Source: Marinobacter salicampi
GTDB taxonomy: Bacteria; Pseudomonadota; Gammaproteobacteria; Pseudomonadales; Oleiphilaceae
DNA length: 64,000 nucleotides
Assembly (NCBI RefSeq): GCF_011074795.1
Contig: NZ_JAAMPF010000036.1
Location: 186,001-250,000 of the forward strand
Direction: 5' to 3'
The position numbers and the translations under genes are program-made. Under the pieces are notes generated by a model that saw only the letters and a program-made list of their open reading frames with translations, was not told the origin of the DNA and did not search any database. Of this stretch, positions 43,120 through 52,373 are shown in pieces (position 1 is the first letter of the stretch; every line of letters starts with the position of its first letter).

Positions 43120-45747
43120 TTGATCAAGCAGTTGCCTCCCATGCCCTCGCTCTCAGAGACAGCCTACAAAGCCATTTTCGAAACCGCGCCGATAGGCGAC
43201 GTCGTGCTGTCCATGGACTTCATCATTCTCGATGTCAACAGAACGTTTCTGAAGTCTGCGGGCCGGCAATGGAGAGACCTGGTCGGGCGGTCAATATTCG
43301 ATGTTTTTCCGGAAAATCCAGGTGATCCCGAGGATACGGGTGTGGCGGCTCTGCGTAAGTCTCTGGCCCGGGTGGTTGCCACGGGCGAGCCCGACACCCT
43401 GGCGTTGCAGCGGTACCCTATCCCTATAAAGAATCCGGACGGCACGGAATATTTTGAAGAGAGGTTCTGGAGCGTCGTCAACACTCCCTTCTATGACCGG
43501 GCGGGCAACTTAGCCGGCATCTCCCACAGCAGTATGGATGTGACTGATCTGGTCAGGATGGAGGGCTTGCCGGAGTCAACCGAACCTGAAAAGCAGCTGG
43601 CCGAAGCCAATATGTTTACCCGGACCCAGGCGCTGCAGCAGGTGAAGGAGGCACTGGAGGAGGAGCGCGAACGGTTGCGTCATCTGTTTGAGCGCGCCCC
43701 TGGTTTCGTGTACTTCACCGAGGGTGAGCAGCACGTTGTCGTTCAGGCGAACGAGGCCTTTCATGAACTGACGGGCTGGCGGGAAGTGATCGGCAAATCT
43801 GTAGAGGAAGCCTTTCCGGATATTGCCGGCCAGGGTTTTTACGAACTTCATAATGAGGTGTACCGCACTGGCCAGCCTTACGTCGGCAGCGCCATACCGG
43901 TGGTGTTCCGACAACTGCCGTTCCAGCCGCCTTCCGAGCGCATCGTCGACATTGTTTACCAGCCTATTGTCGACGCCAGTGGCACCGTGGTCGGGATCTG
44001 CGGGCAGGGCAACGATATTACCGAAAAGCGACTCATGGAAGCTGAACTGCGGGCCAGCGAGGAACGCTGGAAGCTTGCCCTGGAAGCTTCCGGCGGCGGC
44101 ATGTGGGAGTGGAACCCGCAAACCCGTGACGTCAGGTTTTCCCATACCTGGAGGGATATGCTGGGTTACTCGAAAGATGAAGTTGAAGAGTCGTTCGATG
44201 CTTGGCAGCGTATGGTCTACCCGAAAGATCTGAAAAGGGTGCTCAAGGATCTGGATCAGCTGATTCGGGCTGAGAGCCAGACGTTCTCCAGCGAGTACCG
44301 TATACGACGCCAGGACGGAGGCTGGATGTGGGTTCTGGCCCGTGGAGCGGTTGTAGGGCGCGACCTTGCCGGCAGGCCAACCCGGGTCATCGGCACCAAT
44401 ATCGATATTTCAGAGAGCAAACAGTCGGAGCGGAAAATCTGGCTCCAGGCAAACTTTGATGCCCTGACCGGCCTGCCCAACCGGCGGCTGTTCCGGGACC
44501 GGCTTGAACAGGCGACCAAAAAAGCGCGCCGTGGCGGCCATTCCCTGGCTTTACTGTTTATCGATCTCGACCGCTTCAAGGAGGTGAATGACCTGTTGGG
44601 TCACGATGCCGGTGATCTCCTGCTGGCGGATGCTTCCCGGCGTATCAGTGCCTGCATGCGGGAATCGGATACGGTCGCACGTCTGGGTGGCGACGAATTT
44701 ACCACCATCCTGACGCCAATTGGTGAACACGCCCATATAGAAGAGATCGCCTGCAAGATCATAGAGGCACTTTCGGCGCCGTTCCGGGTGGGGCAGGATG
44801 TCGTGCACATTTCGGCCAGTATCGGCATCACGCTCTTTCCCCAGGACGCCTCCGAGCCTTCTGAACTCATCCGCAATGCCGACCAGGCCATGTATTTTGC
44901 TAAGAAGGCTGGCCGCGACCAGTTCAGGTACTTCACCCGATCCATGCAGGAGCAGGCCCAGGCACGCCTGGGCCTAGGGCGGGACCTGCGCCGGGCGCTG
45001 GCTGAAAACGAGTTCAGGGTTGTCTACCAGCCTGTCATCGACCTTTCCAGCGGCCGTATCGTGAAGGCTGAAGCGCTTATACGCTGGCATCATCCCTCGT
45101 TGGGACTGGTGGCGCCGGCAGATTTTATCCCTCTGGCCGAGGAGTTGGGCCTGATCCAGGAAATCGGAGACTGGGTATTCAAGCAGGCGGTAGCCTGCTC
45201 AAAGGCCTGGAGCAGGATGGCGCAGGAAACCTTCGAAATCAGCGTCAACCGCTCACCGGTGCAGTTCATGTCGAAGTCCAGCAACGTCAACTGGCCGCGC
45301 TACCTGATGGATTCGGGACTCTCGGGCGATAATATCTCTGTGGAGATTACCGAGAGCATGTTGATTGATGCCTCTCCCGACATGTTCCAGACCCTTCTGG
45401 AATACCGTGACGCCGGAATCCAGGTTGCCCTTGACGACTTCGGCACAGGTTATTCATCGCTGGCCTATCTCAAGAAATTCGATATCGACTATCTCAAGAT
45501 CGACCGGTCCTTCGTGCGTGACATGGTAACCAACGACACCAGCAGGGCCATAGCCAGATCGACCATTGTCATGGCCCACGAACTGGGTCTGAAAGTGATC
45601 GCTGAAGGCATCGAAACCCAGGACCAGATGGAATTACTGGCCGCCGATGGCTGTGATTATGGCCAGGGTTTTCTGTTCTCGGAACCCGTCCCGCCCGAGA
45701 AGTTTGAGCGCCTTTTAGTAACGGATTGGGCCACACTGGTAATCTAG
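43120..45747 (+). CDS. PAS-PAS-PAS-GGDEF-EAL c-di-GMP protein
   Basis: 875 residues without a clear membrane segment. Three PAS regions (about 10-145, 185-300, 310-440) precede a diguanylate cyclase domain with GGDEF at 523-527 and an inhibitory site RESD at 514-517, then a phosphodiesterase domain with EALIRW at 651-656, DDFGTGYSS and IAEGIET. Both catalytic sites look intact, so the protein may be bifunctional or use one domain in a regulatory way. Start is uncertain: TTG at 43120 has GGA upstream, while ATG at 43141 has no ribosome binding site. Cytoplasmic sensor linking a small ligand or redox state to c-di-GMP. Confidence 0.9.
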   Translation: MIKQLPPMPSLSETAYKAIFETAPIGDVVLSMDFIILDVNRTFLKSAGRQWRDLVGRSIFDVFPENPGDPEDTGVAALRKSLARVVATGEPDTLALQRYPIPIKNPDGTEYFEERFWSVVNTPFYDRAGNLAGISHSSMDVTDLVRMEGLPESTEPEKQLAEANMFTRTQALQQVKEALEEERERLRHLFERAPGFVYFTEGEQHVVVQANEAFHELTGWREVIGKSVEEAFPDIAGQGFYELHNEVYRTGQPYVGSAIPVVFRQLPFQPPSERIVDIVYQPIVDASGTVVGICGQGNDITEKRLMEAELRASEERWKLALEASGGGMWEWNPQTRDVRFSHTWRDMLGYSKDEVEESFDAWQRMVYPKDLKRVLKDLDQLIRAESQTFSSEYRIRRQDGGWMWVLARGAVVGRDLAGRPTRVIGTNIDISESKQSERKIWLQANFDALTGLPNRRLFRDRLEQATKKARRGGHSLALLFIDLDRFKEVNDLLGHDAGDLLLADASRRISACMRESDTVARLGGDEFTTILTPIGEHAHIEEIACKIIEALSAPFRVGQDVVHISASIGITLFPQDASEPSELIRNADQAMYFAKKAGRDQFRYFTRSMQEQAQARLGLGRDLRRALAENEFRVVYQPVIDLSSGRIVKAEALIRWHHPSLGLVAPADFIPLAEELGLIQEIGDWVFKQAVACSKAWSRMAQETFEISVNRSPVQFMSKSSNVNWPRYLMDSGLSGDNISVEITESMLIDASPDMFQTLLEYRDAGIQVALDDFGTGYSSLAYLKKFDIDYLKIDRSFVRDMVTNDTSRAIARSTIVMAHELGLKVIAEGIETQDQMELLAADGCDYGQGFLFSEPVPPEKFERLLVTDWATLVI

Positions 45748-46029
45748 AAGTGCTTTGAGCATGCCCTGGCTCACTTTCTTCAGCTGATCAATAAGCCTGC
45801 AGCATTTCCGAACAACCCAATGGCGGCGGCCACGTCGGAGACCGAGCTTTATTTTAAGCTGTGGCAGCCTTTCCAGGGCGAAAATCAGCTCAGTACATTT
45901 CTTGTCCACTTCCATACCCTCTGCTAGCTTTAAGTAAGTCAGCCACAACTGATAACAACAGAACGGCTCGACCTTCCAGCCAGGAAACGGAGAGCCTCCG
46001 AATAGGTTTATCTGACAAAGGAAAGCGCC

Positions 46030-46773
46030 ATGCAGGATCTGAAAGGGAAAACCGCCATTGTCACTGGTGCTTCAAGGGGAATTGGACGAGAAATTGCCCT
46101 TCTGCTTGCCAAACGCGGTGCTGACGTCGCGATCAATTATGTGTCACGTGAAGCTGACGCCAACGCTGTTGCCAAGGAAATCGAAAACCTGGGCTCGCGG
46201 GCCTTGACTATCAAGGCCGATCTTTCGCAGATGGAGGCAGGACGTGAATTGATACGCAAGGTGCAAAGTGAATGGGGTCATATAGACATCTTGGTCAATA
46301 ATGCTGGCATTACCCGCGACAAAGCCATGAAGAATCTCACCGACGCCGACTGGACCGAAGTCCTCGACACCAACCTGGGGAGTGTTTACGCCACCTGTTC
46401 AGAGGTGCTGCCGATCATGATGGGCCAGAAGTATGGCCGCATCGTTAACATCACGTCCTTCGTCGGACAGGCCGGCAACTTTGGCCAGGCGAATTATGCG
46501 GCCAGCAAAGGCGGCATAATAGCATTCACTAAAACGCTGGCGCTGGAGATGGCCCGCCACAACATCACCGTCAATGCGATAGCGCCCGGCTTTACCGAGA
46601 CTGAAATGCTTGCCCAGGTTCCGGAAGAGATCCGCCAGAAGATAATGTCACGTGTTCCCATGGGGCGCTTTGGCCTGCCTGAGGAAATTGCGAAAGCGGT
46701 GGTATTCATAGCGGCTGAGGGCGACTACATCACCGGTCAGCAGATCAACGTCAACGGTGGCGTTTACATGTAG
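46030..46773 (+). CDS. SDR reductase, FabG/PhaB type
   Basis: 247 residues. TGASRGIGREIALLL binds the cofactor, LVNNAGITRDKAM, ITSFVGQAGNFGQANYAASK holds the Ser-Tyr-Lys triad, and the C-terminus GQQINVNGGVYM is typical of acetoacetyl-CoA or 3-oxoacyl-ACP reductases. NADPH-dependent reduction of a 3-keto group. The NGGVYM end is closer to PhaB than to housekeeping FabG, but there is no PHA synthase nearby. GGAAAGCGCC precedes the ATG. The 282 bases upstream of it hold no gene I can support. Confidence 0.9.
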   Translation: MQDLKGKTAIVTGASRGIGREIALLLAKRGADVAINYVSREADANAVAKEIENLGSRALTIKADLSQMEAGRELIRKVQSEWGHIDILVNNAGITRDKAMKNLTDADWTEVLDTNLGSVYATCSEVLPIMMGQKYGRIVNITSFVGQAGNFGQANYAASKGGIIAFTKTLALEMARHNITVNAIAPGFTETEMLAQVPEEIRQKIMSRVPMGRFGLPEEIAKAVVFIAAEGDYITGQQINVNGGVYM

Positions 46774-46795
46774 TTTCAGGAGGAGGTCTCTTCCT

Positions 46796-47128
46796 GTGGC
46801 GGATCAGATGGCGGCAGGGAGGGACGGTCTCGACCCTCTGATTTCCCTCGGGCGCTGCTGCTATCTGACCGATAGCGCCCCTGATCGACCCGAAGTCCCG
46901 GTGAACATATACCTGCAGCACGGTTTGCTGGTCAGCCTGGTTCGCGATGTCTGGCGCGGAATAACTCAGGCCGGGCCAACGCAAAGCCAATCTCAATGGA
47001 GGGATGGTTATGCAGCAGGAGATTCAGAAATATCCCGCGAGCTGGCGGATACTGCACTGGGTCATGGCGGTTATGGTCCTGACGCTGATACCCATTGGGC
47101 TCTGGATGGCTTCAAGGGCAGAGGCTGA
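46796..47128 (+). CDS. possible small protein, unrecognised (low support)
   Basis: A GTG start with an almost ideal ribosome binding site (AGGAGGAGG at 46778-46786) opens a 110-codon frame right after the FabG/PhaB stop. The last 39 codons overlap the cytochrome b561 gene in another frame. The middle reads VNIYLQHGLLVSLVRDVW, a plausible amphipathic segment; the rest is Gly/Asp/Gln-rich with no family I know. It may be real, or the ribosome binding site may be a leftover of a lost gene. Confidence 0.25.
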   Translation: MADQMAAGRDGLDPLISLGRCCYLTDSAPDRPEVPVNIYLQHGLLVSLVRDVWRGITQAGPTQSQSQWRDGYAAGDSEISRELADTALGHGGYGPDADTHWALDGFKGRG

Positions 47129-47552
47129 TATATGGGGGGACCTGACTGATACCCTTTACAGCTGGCATAAGGCTATTGGCTTTAGTGTTCTGTTGTTGAT
47201 GATTCTGCGGATCCTGGTGAAAATCCGGATGAAGAGCCCTCCGTACCCGGATCACCTGCCGCGACAGCTGCAAATCGCGGCCAAGAGCCTTCATTTCGTA
47301 ATGTACATATTTCTGGTGGTGACACCCTTGTTCGGCTGGGCCGGCGTGACAGCGTATCCTGCTCTGGTCACACTGGGCGGTTATCATCTGCCGGCAATGC
47401 CGTTCGTGCCAGAAGACAAGGAGCTGGCCAACCTCCTGTTCAACATACACGGGTGGCTTGCCATAACCCTGGCTGTACTGATCGTCGGCCATATCGGGGC
47501 AGCTTTCCGCCATATGCTCCGTAAAGACGGTATCGTCCGCCGGATGGTTTAG
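47010..47552 (+). CDS. cytochrome b561
   Basis: 180 residues and four membrane helices. Histidines in WRILHWVMA, LYSWHKAIG, AKSLHFVMY and NIHGWLAI are placed as the two b-heme ligand pairs of the bacterial b561 (CybB) family, which moves electrons from ubiquinol-side donors across the inner membrane. The ATG at 47010 has GGAGGG six bases upstream; the ATG at 47004 is directly against that site and is rejected. Confidence 0.92.
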   Translation: MQQEIQKYPASWRILHWVMAVMVLTLIPIGLWMASRAEADIWGDLTDTLYSWHKAIGFSVLLLMILRILVKIRMKSPPYPDHLPRQLQIAAKSLHFVMYIFLVVTPLFGWAGVTAYPALVTLGGYHLPAMPFVPEDKELANLLFNIHGWLAITLAVLIVGHIGAAFRHMLRKDGIVRRMV

Positions 47553-47661
47553 ACCAAACCAGTCAGGCTGCAATCAGAAGGACTTCATTTATGGCAGCAT
47601 GCGGGCCAGGTTGCGATCGCATTGGAGAACGTCGGCTTGGTACAGAAACAAGGGAGACGAC

Positions 47662-48453
47662 ATGTTTGCTGCCATTAATGACCGAATGAACAGCAGTCTG
47701 GGCCTGCTCCGGTCCTTTGTTATCTATCGGCGCCCGGGGCGCCAGACGGCTTTACGCCGGCTCTACAGTGAATTTGTCCGGCCCGGGGATCTGGTCTTCG
47801 ATATCGGGGCTCATCTGGGCGACCGAAGCTCTGCCTTTGCTGCGCTTGGAGCCCGGGTGATTGCCGTGGAGCCGCAGCCCGTTCTGCTGCGCTGGCTGCA
47901 GCGGCTGACCCGCCATCGGGCCGGAATTCTTTGTCTGCCATTGGCGGTGGGACGGGCCCCGGGCACCGCGGAACTGGCGCTGAGCCTGCGCAACCCCACG
48001 GTGGCCTCGCTGGACAGTAGCTGGCGCGAACACCAGCGCACCACCAATCCCGGTTTCCGGCATGTGCGCTGGCAGGATTCGGTCACAGTGACGGTCACTA
48101 CCCTGGACGAGCTGATACGAGAATACGGCCGGCCCAGCTTCTGCAAAATAGATGTGGAGGGCTTTGAGGTGGAAGTGCTTGCAGGGCTCAGCCAACCGCT
48201 GCCGGCCCTGTCCTTCGAATTTGTGAATGGCAGCCTGGATCAGGCGGAGACTTGCCTTGACGAACTGGCACGGCTGGGCCATTACCAGTTCAACGTTATA
48301 GCCGGCGAGCAACGGCGTTTCATCTGGCCCGCCTGGCGGGATTCAGACTCACTCAGGCAATGGCTGGAGGCGGGAGCTGACGGTATAGCATCGGGCGATA
48401 TCTATTGCCGGTTCGCCAACTCTCTCGCAGGCAACTCTGCACCAGCCAACTAA
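47662..48453 (+). CDS. FkbM-family methyltransferase
   Basis: 263 residues. LVFDIGAHLGDRSSAFAALG binds S-adenosylmethionine, VIAVEPQPVLLRWLQ follows, and FCKIDVEGFEVEVLAGL is the diagnostic FkbM segment. Members O-methylate sugars, lipids or natural products; the target here is unknown. The ATG at 47662 has AGGGAGACGAC upstream; the frame is open from 47599 but the extra 21 residues look non-native. The next gene, on the opposite strand, is an ATP-grasp protein. Confidence 0.88.
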   Translation: MFAAINDRMNSSLGLLRSFVIYRRPGRQTALRRLYSEFVRPGDLVFDIGAHLGDRSSAFAALGARVIAVEPQPVLLRWLQRLTRHRAGILCLPLAVGRAPGTAELALSLRNPTVASLDSSWREHQRTTNPGFRHVRWQDSVTVTVTTLDELIREYGRPSFCKIDVEGFEVEVLAGLSQPLPALSFEFVNGSLDQAETCLDELARLGHYQFNVIAGEQRRFIWPAWRDSDSLRQWLEAGADGIASGDIYCRFANSLAGNSAPAN

Positions 48454-48514
48454 AAGTCGTCCTGTCGCCGGCGCCAAAGTTCGTCAGAATAATCCTGCAC
48501 ACAGCTGACGCGTT

Positions 48515-49825
48515 CTAGGCTTCCATTTCTTCCGCCAGCGGCTCGAACTCAAACCGCAACGCTTCAAGACACTGACGATACCGTTCCTTGATCTCCTGGT
48601 GTGTGTCTGCCCCAAGATAAACCGTACCGATGTGATAGGAGTAGCTATCCTGATTCGGCAGATCACTCAGGCGGTCCCCGGGCGCGATATCAAGCATGAC
48701 GGCCATGCCGGGAAAACGCTCCCGCAATTCGTCCAGTTCCTTCTGGCTGGGTACGCGTTTGACGATCGCATCTTCATGGGTATGGGGAATCATACATTTG
48801 GCGGCAACCGGGAATTGGCCCTGCCGGTTAGCCATGGATGGCCGCTGACCCAGGGCAATATCGATGGCCACCTCATGATTGGACATGCCGTCGACCATAA
48901 TGAACATCTCGCTGTGTGACTGGGAGATGCGGGTATTGAACTCCAGCAGCCAGAGCTGATCGCGGTCTTCATCCCACATGAATTCAGCATTGAAACAGCC
49001 GTTGTCATACCCGATATGTTCAAGGAACCGTTTACAGGCGTCGATCATACGACGCTGCACCCGTTCGGGCAGGCCTGAGGGATATTCCAGCCGGTCGTAC
49101 AACACGGAACCGTTGTCTGCGGGCTGGTCGAATATGCCATGCACGTTGAATTCGCCCTGGAATACCGTGCCCTCGGGGGCGCCCTGAACGCCCTTGATAA
49201 TCTGCTCGGCGATACAGGTGTTGCCATGGGCATCACAGATTTCAGGCGGCAGGTCGGCGTGTTCAAGTGCTTCATTGAAGGGATCACCAAAGTGGTGGAT
49301 TGCCGCGCGTATCTCCTTTATCGCCTCATAGAACTGCTCTGCACTCTCGATTTTGAAACCAAGCTGGGACGAGAATGCCTTGACGGGCTTGAGCCAAAAA
49401 GGGTAATCGAGAGTGACCTGGCCCAGGGGGTCGGCAGCGAACGGATCCACCGAGCAGAACTCTGGAACGAACTCCGGGATCACTTTCCGCTGCTCCAGCC
49501 GGCTCCAATACTTGTGCTCGCACTTGAGTACGCTTTCGAGGGACGGCGACGGAATCCGATGCTCTTTGCAGAGAATCGGTACCAGTACACTGGTCGGAAA
49601 ATCCCAATGGGCGATGATAGCGTCCACGCAGCCGTTGGCGCCCACCTTCTGATTCAGCTCCTGCCTGGCCTCGTCCAGTAGCTGGTTGAAAGAGAACGAA
49701 TCCGGCTCAACCAGTGACTTCACATCCAGCAGATTATGGAAGGACAGCGCATCAGTATGGCGTAGCGTATTCAGTTCCTCACGTTGCTGCTCTAGTAGCG
49801 CGGGTATGAAGATGTTCTTGCTCAT
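48515..49825 (-). CDS. ATP-grasp domain protein (carboxylate-amine ligase-like)
   Basis: 436 residues. The N-terminal 110 residues form a pre-ATP-grasp-like domain; LDYPFWLKPVKAFSSQLGFK is the ATP-binding lysine region, then CIAEQIIKGVQG and the Mg-binding LWLLEFNTRISQSHSEMF with Glu and Asn. These enzymes join a carboxylate and an amine or similar nucleophile through an acyl-phosphate. I cannot name the substrate. It is a single gene on the minus strand; a 420-base gap follows upstream of its start. Confidence 0.85.
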   Translation of the reverse strand: MSKNIFIPALLEQQREELNTLRHTDALSFHNLLDVKSLVEPDSFSFNQLLDEARQELNQKVGANGCVDAIIAHWDFPTSVLVPILCKEHRIPSPSLESVLKCEHKYWSRLEQRKVIPEFVPEFCSVDPFAADPLGQVTLDYPFWLKPVKAFSSQLGFKIESAEQFYEAIKEIRAAIHHFGDPFNEALEHADLPPEICDAHGNTCIAEQIIKGVQGAPEGTVFQGEFNVHGIFDQPADNGSVLYDRLEYPSGLPERVQRRMIDACKRFLEHIGYDNGCFNAEFMWDEDRDQLWLLEFNTRISQSHSEMFIMVDGMSNHEVAIDIALGQRPSMANRQGQFPVAAKCMIPHTHEDAIVKRVPSQKELDELRERFPGMAVMLDIAPGDRLSDLPNQDSYSYHIGTVYLGADTHQEIKERYRQCLEALRFEFEPLAEEMEA

Positions 49826-50246
49826 AGTGACTCCGTGTCATTTGAATATTGCCCAGACGCGCTGATCAGAAGGCCACGTACTTCCCAAGCTCGATATGTT
49901 CTTCGCCGTTAATCCTAGAGCTCGCGACCTTACGCCCCCCTTTCTGCCGGGTTATTAAGTGGCAATGACCCGGCACCTCCTCTGGCCATGACCCCTAGGC
50001 GTATACACTGCTCGCCACCTGGGCCAGAACCGGCCGCTTGAAATAGCGGTCCCCCTAACCACGGAGAACACGCTTCAGGTCATAAGTCAGCAACTGGAGC
50101 CGGATTCATCTATACTCTGGACCAAGTTATCGTCCAAAAAAGGCCGTACCTCTCTTCTTGCTTGATTCTGCGACACCTAGCAGCGTTCCGTGAGCCTACC
50201 CGCAGTAGCACCATCGTCACCGTGCTGCTTACTGGTGTGATTGTTC
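49826..50246. other. intergenic gap of 421 bases, no gene supported
   Basis: Divergent upstream region of the ATP-grasp gene and the split histidine kinase. It must hold both promoters. TATACT at 50111-50116 could be a -10 element toward the kinase, but I find no convincing -35 partner. No RNA gene, repeat or long frame with coding character is visible. Confidence 0.5.
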
Positions 50247-50960
50247 ATGAAAACTAGCCTCCGTACTGACCGACCCGCCACCGGCTCGGCGCACAAAGCC
50301 ATCACCGAATCACAGCGTCGAATCGCCCGAATCAAGACGGGCGCCTTGCAGGACGCCATCTTCAACAGTGCCTATTTCTCCAGCATTGCGACCGACGAAA
50401 AAGGTGTGATCCAGATTTTCAACGTGGGGGCGGAGCACATGCTGGGCTTTGCCACTGCCGAAGTTGTAAACCGAATCACGCCGGCCGATATTTCGGACCC
50501 CCAGGAACTCATCGCCCGCGCCGATGCTCTGAGCCGGGAATTGGGGGAGCGGATTTCACCCGGGTTCGAGGCGCTCGTATTCAAGGCCTCCCGTGGCATC
50601 GAAGACATTTACGAGCTGACTTATGTGCGCAAGGACGGCAGCCGCTTTCCCGCGATGGTGTCGGTAACAGCCCTGCGAGATCCTGATGAAAACATCATCG
50701 GCTATCTGTTGATCGGTACGGATAACACCGCGCGCCAGCATTGGGAGCGCACCCTGCAGGAAAAAACGCCGAACTGGAACAAGCCAGCACGACGAAATCC
50801 GAATTCCTGGCAACCATGTCCCACGAGCTGCGCACGCCCCTTAACGCCATCATCGGTTTTTCTGAGGCGCTCAAGGACGGACTGGTGGGCGATATTTCAG
50901 AAAATCAGCTCGAGTACATCAGTGATATTTTTACCAGCGGCCAGCACCTGCTGTCGCTGA
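50247..50960 (+). CDS. hybrid histidine kinase, N-terminal part (PAS), frameshifted
   Basis: The frame encodes an N-terminal basic tail and a PAS domain (FNSAYFSSIATDEKGVIQIF, VRKDGSRFPAMVSVTALRDP, DNTARQHWERTLQEK). Family similarity ends at the A-run 50761-50766, after which the frame reads nonsense to a stop at 50960. The kinase core continues one base back in the frame ending at 52363. One extra A would join QEK to NAELEQ without loss. So this is either a recent inactivating indel or an assembly error in a homopolymer. ATG at 50247 preferred over TTG at 50241. Confidence 0.75.
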   Translation: MKTSLRTDRPATGSAHKAITESQRRIARIKTGALQDAIFNSAYFSSIATDEKGVIQIFNVGAEHMLGFATAEVVNRITPADISDPQELIARADALSRELGERISPGFEALVFKASRGIEDIYELTYVRKDGSRFPAMVSVTALRDPDENIIGYLLIGTDNTARQHWERTLQEKTPNWNKPARRNPNSWQPCPTSCARPLTPSSVFLRRSRTDWWAIFQKISSSTSVIFLPAASTCCR

Positions 50961-52363
50961 TCAATGACATTCTGGATCTGTCGAAAGTTGAGGCCGGCAT
51001 GATGGCGCTCGAACTCGAGCCGGTTGATATTGATTCGCTGCTGTCGAACAGTCTGTCGATCGTCAAGGAAAAGGCCGCGGCCCGGAATATCAGCCTTGAA
51101 CTCGACATCGGTAAAGACCTGGGTGTGCCACATCTCGACATGCGCAAGACCAAGCAGATCGTCTACAACCTGCTGTCGAACGCCGTCAAGTTCAGCCCCG
51201 GTAACGGAAGGGTGGTTCTGGGTGCCAAAAGGGTGGGGCGTGCCAGCGTTGGTAAGTTGGCGGGCTTGTGGCCCACTCAGGACTTTGATCTGGCCAACAG
51301 CGACTATCAGGATTTCCTCGAAATCTGCGTCAGCGATAGCGGAATCGGTATTTCCGTCGCCAACATGGGCAAGCTGTTTCAGGCTTTCAGCCAGATTGAT
51401 ACCCGCCTGGCACGCGAGTTCGAAGGTACCGGCCTGGGCCTTGCCATGGTCAAGCAGCTCGCCGAACTGCACGGTGGTACGGTGGCAGTGGCCAGTGCTG
51501 AGGGGCAGGGTGCACATTTTGCCGCATGGCTGCCGCTTCGCGTCAACGCAACCGATGACACCAGGGATGAACTTGAGAGTATTGCCGGCGCGCCATCAGG
51601 CCAAGCCACAAAGCGTGTGGCTCTGGTGGTGGAGTCGGATAAACGGGCCGCCGCCCTGCTGCGCATGTTGCTGGAAAACGAGGGCTTTTCCGTGTTGCAC
51701 GCCGCGACTGCCGAAGCTGCGCTGGAACTGGCGCCGAAACAACTACTGAGCCTGATTACACTGGATCTGGTTCTCCCCGGCATGGACGGTTGGGAGTTCC
51801 TGCTGCGTATCAGCGAAAGCAAGGATCTGGCGCGGGTGCCGGTGGTGGTCATCGCGGGGGAGGCCGACACAAACATGGCGCTGGCCGGCGGCGCCTCCGT
51901 GATCATGCAAAAGCCCATCAGTCGGACTCACCTGCAAACCTCCCTGTACGGTCTGGGTCTGCAGCCCAGTGAACAGAAAACCCACACCATCCTGGTGGTG
52001 GACGATGATCCCAAGGCCGTCGAAGTGATTGCGGCCTTCCTGCCCACTCCAGCTTACGCGGTTGTGCGTGCCTATGGTGGGGCAGAAGCCATCACGCTAG
52101 CACAGCGGCTGCAGCCGGATCTGATCCTGCTCGACCTGATGATGCCGCGGGTCAGTGGCTTCGATGTGGTCGAGGCACTCCAGCACAATCCGGCAACGTC
52201 AAAGATAGCCATTCTTGTGGTAACCGCCAAGTCGATTACGGCGATGGACCGTTCGGCGTTGAGCAACAACCCGGATCAGGTCATCAATATCGTGGAAAAA
52301 TCAGTCTTCAGTCAGGTACGTTTTATCGCCGAAGTCCGGCGCGCCCTGCAGCCTCCTCATTAA
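50741..52363 (+). CDS. hybrid histidine kinase, C-terminal part (HisKA-HATPase-REC-REC), frameshifted
   Basis: Real homology starts about 50762 (NAELEQASTTKSEF). The dimerisation domain has the phosphorylated His in ATMSHELRTPLNAIIGFSEA. The ATPase domain has NLLSNAVKFSP, CVSDSGIGIS and GTGLGLAMVKQLAELHGG. Two receiver domains follow: the first has LDLVLPGMDG but VVES instead of a full acidic pair, and the second has VVDDDP, LLDLMMPRVSG and a conserved Lys. Together with the upstream PAS frame this is a cytoplasmic hybrid kinase. A single-domain receiver and a receiver-PAS-GGDEF-EAL protein follow, which are likely partners. If the frameshift is real, the kinase has lost its sensor or its translation. 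Confidence 0.85.
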   Translation: MGAHPAGKNAELEQASTTKSEFLATMSHELRTPLNAIIGFSEALKDGLVGDISENQLEYISDIFTSGQHLLSLINDILDLSKVEAGMMALELEPVDIDSLLSNSLSIVKEKAAARNISLELDIGKDLGVPHLDMRKTKQIVYNLLSNAVKFSPGNGRVVLGAKRVGRASVGKLAGLWPTQDFDLANSDYQDFLEICVSDSGIGISVANMGKLFQAFSQIDTRLAREFEGTGLGLAMVKQLAELHGGTVAVASAEGQGAHFAAWLPLRVNATDDTRDELESIAGAPSGQATKRVALVVESDKRAAALLRMLLENEGFSVLHAATAEAALELAPKQLLSLITLDLVLPGMDGWEFLLRISESKDLARVPVVVIAGEADTNMALAGGASVIMQKPISRTHLQTSLYGLGLQPSEQKTHTILVVDDDPKAVEVIAAFLPTPAYAVVRAYGGAEAITLAQRLQPDLILLDLMMPRVSGFDVVEALQHNPATSKIAILVVTAKSITAMDRSALSNNPDQVINIVEKSVFSQVRFIAEVRRALQPPH

Positions 52364-52373
52364 AGGAACCCCC

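Noticed and set aside
45715..45948. 77-codon minus-strand frame, basic, Leu/Lys/Arg-rich
   Set aside because: Considered as a transposase remnant. The candidate ATG near 45915 has its GAGGG only one base away, and I see no known motif, so there is not enough support.
50759..50767. Programmed -1 frameshift on the A-run in the histidine kinase
   Set aside because: AAAAAAC would be a classic slippery heptamer, but in the incoming frame the codons are GAA AAA ACG, so the tandem slip does not fit. An indel is the simpler explanation.
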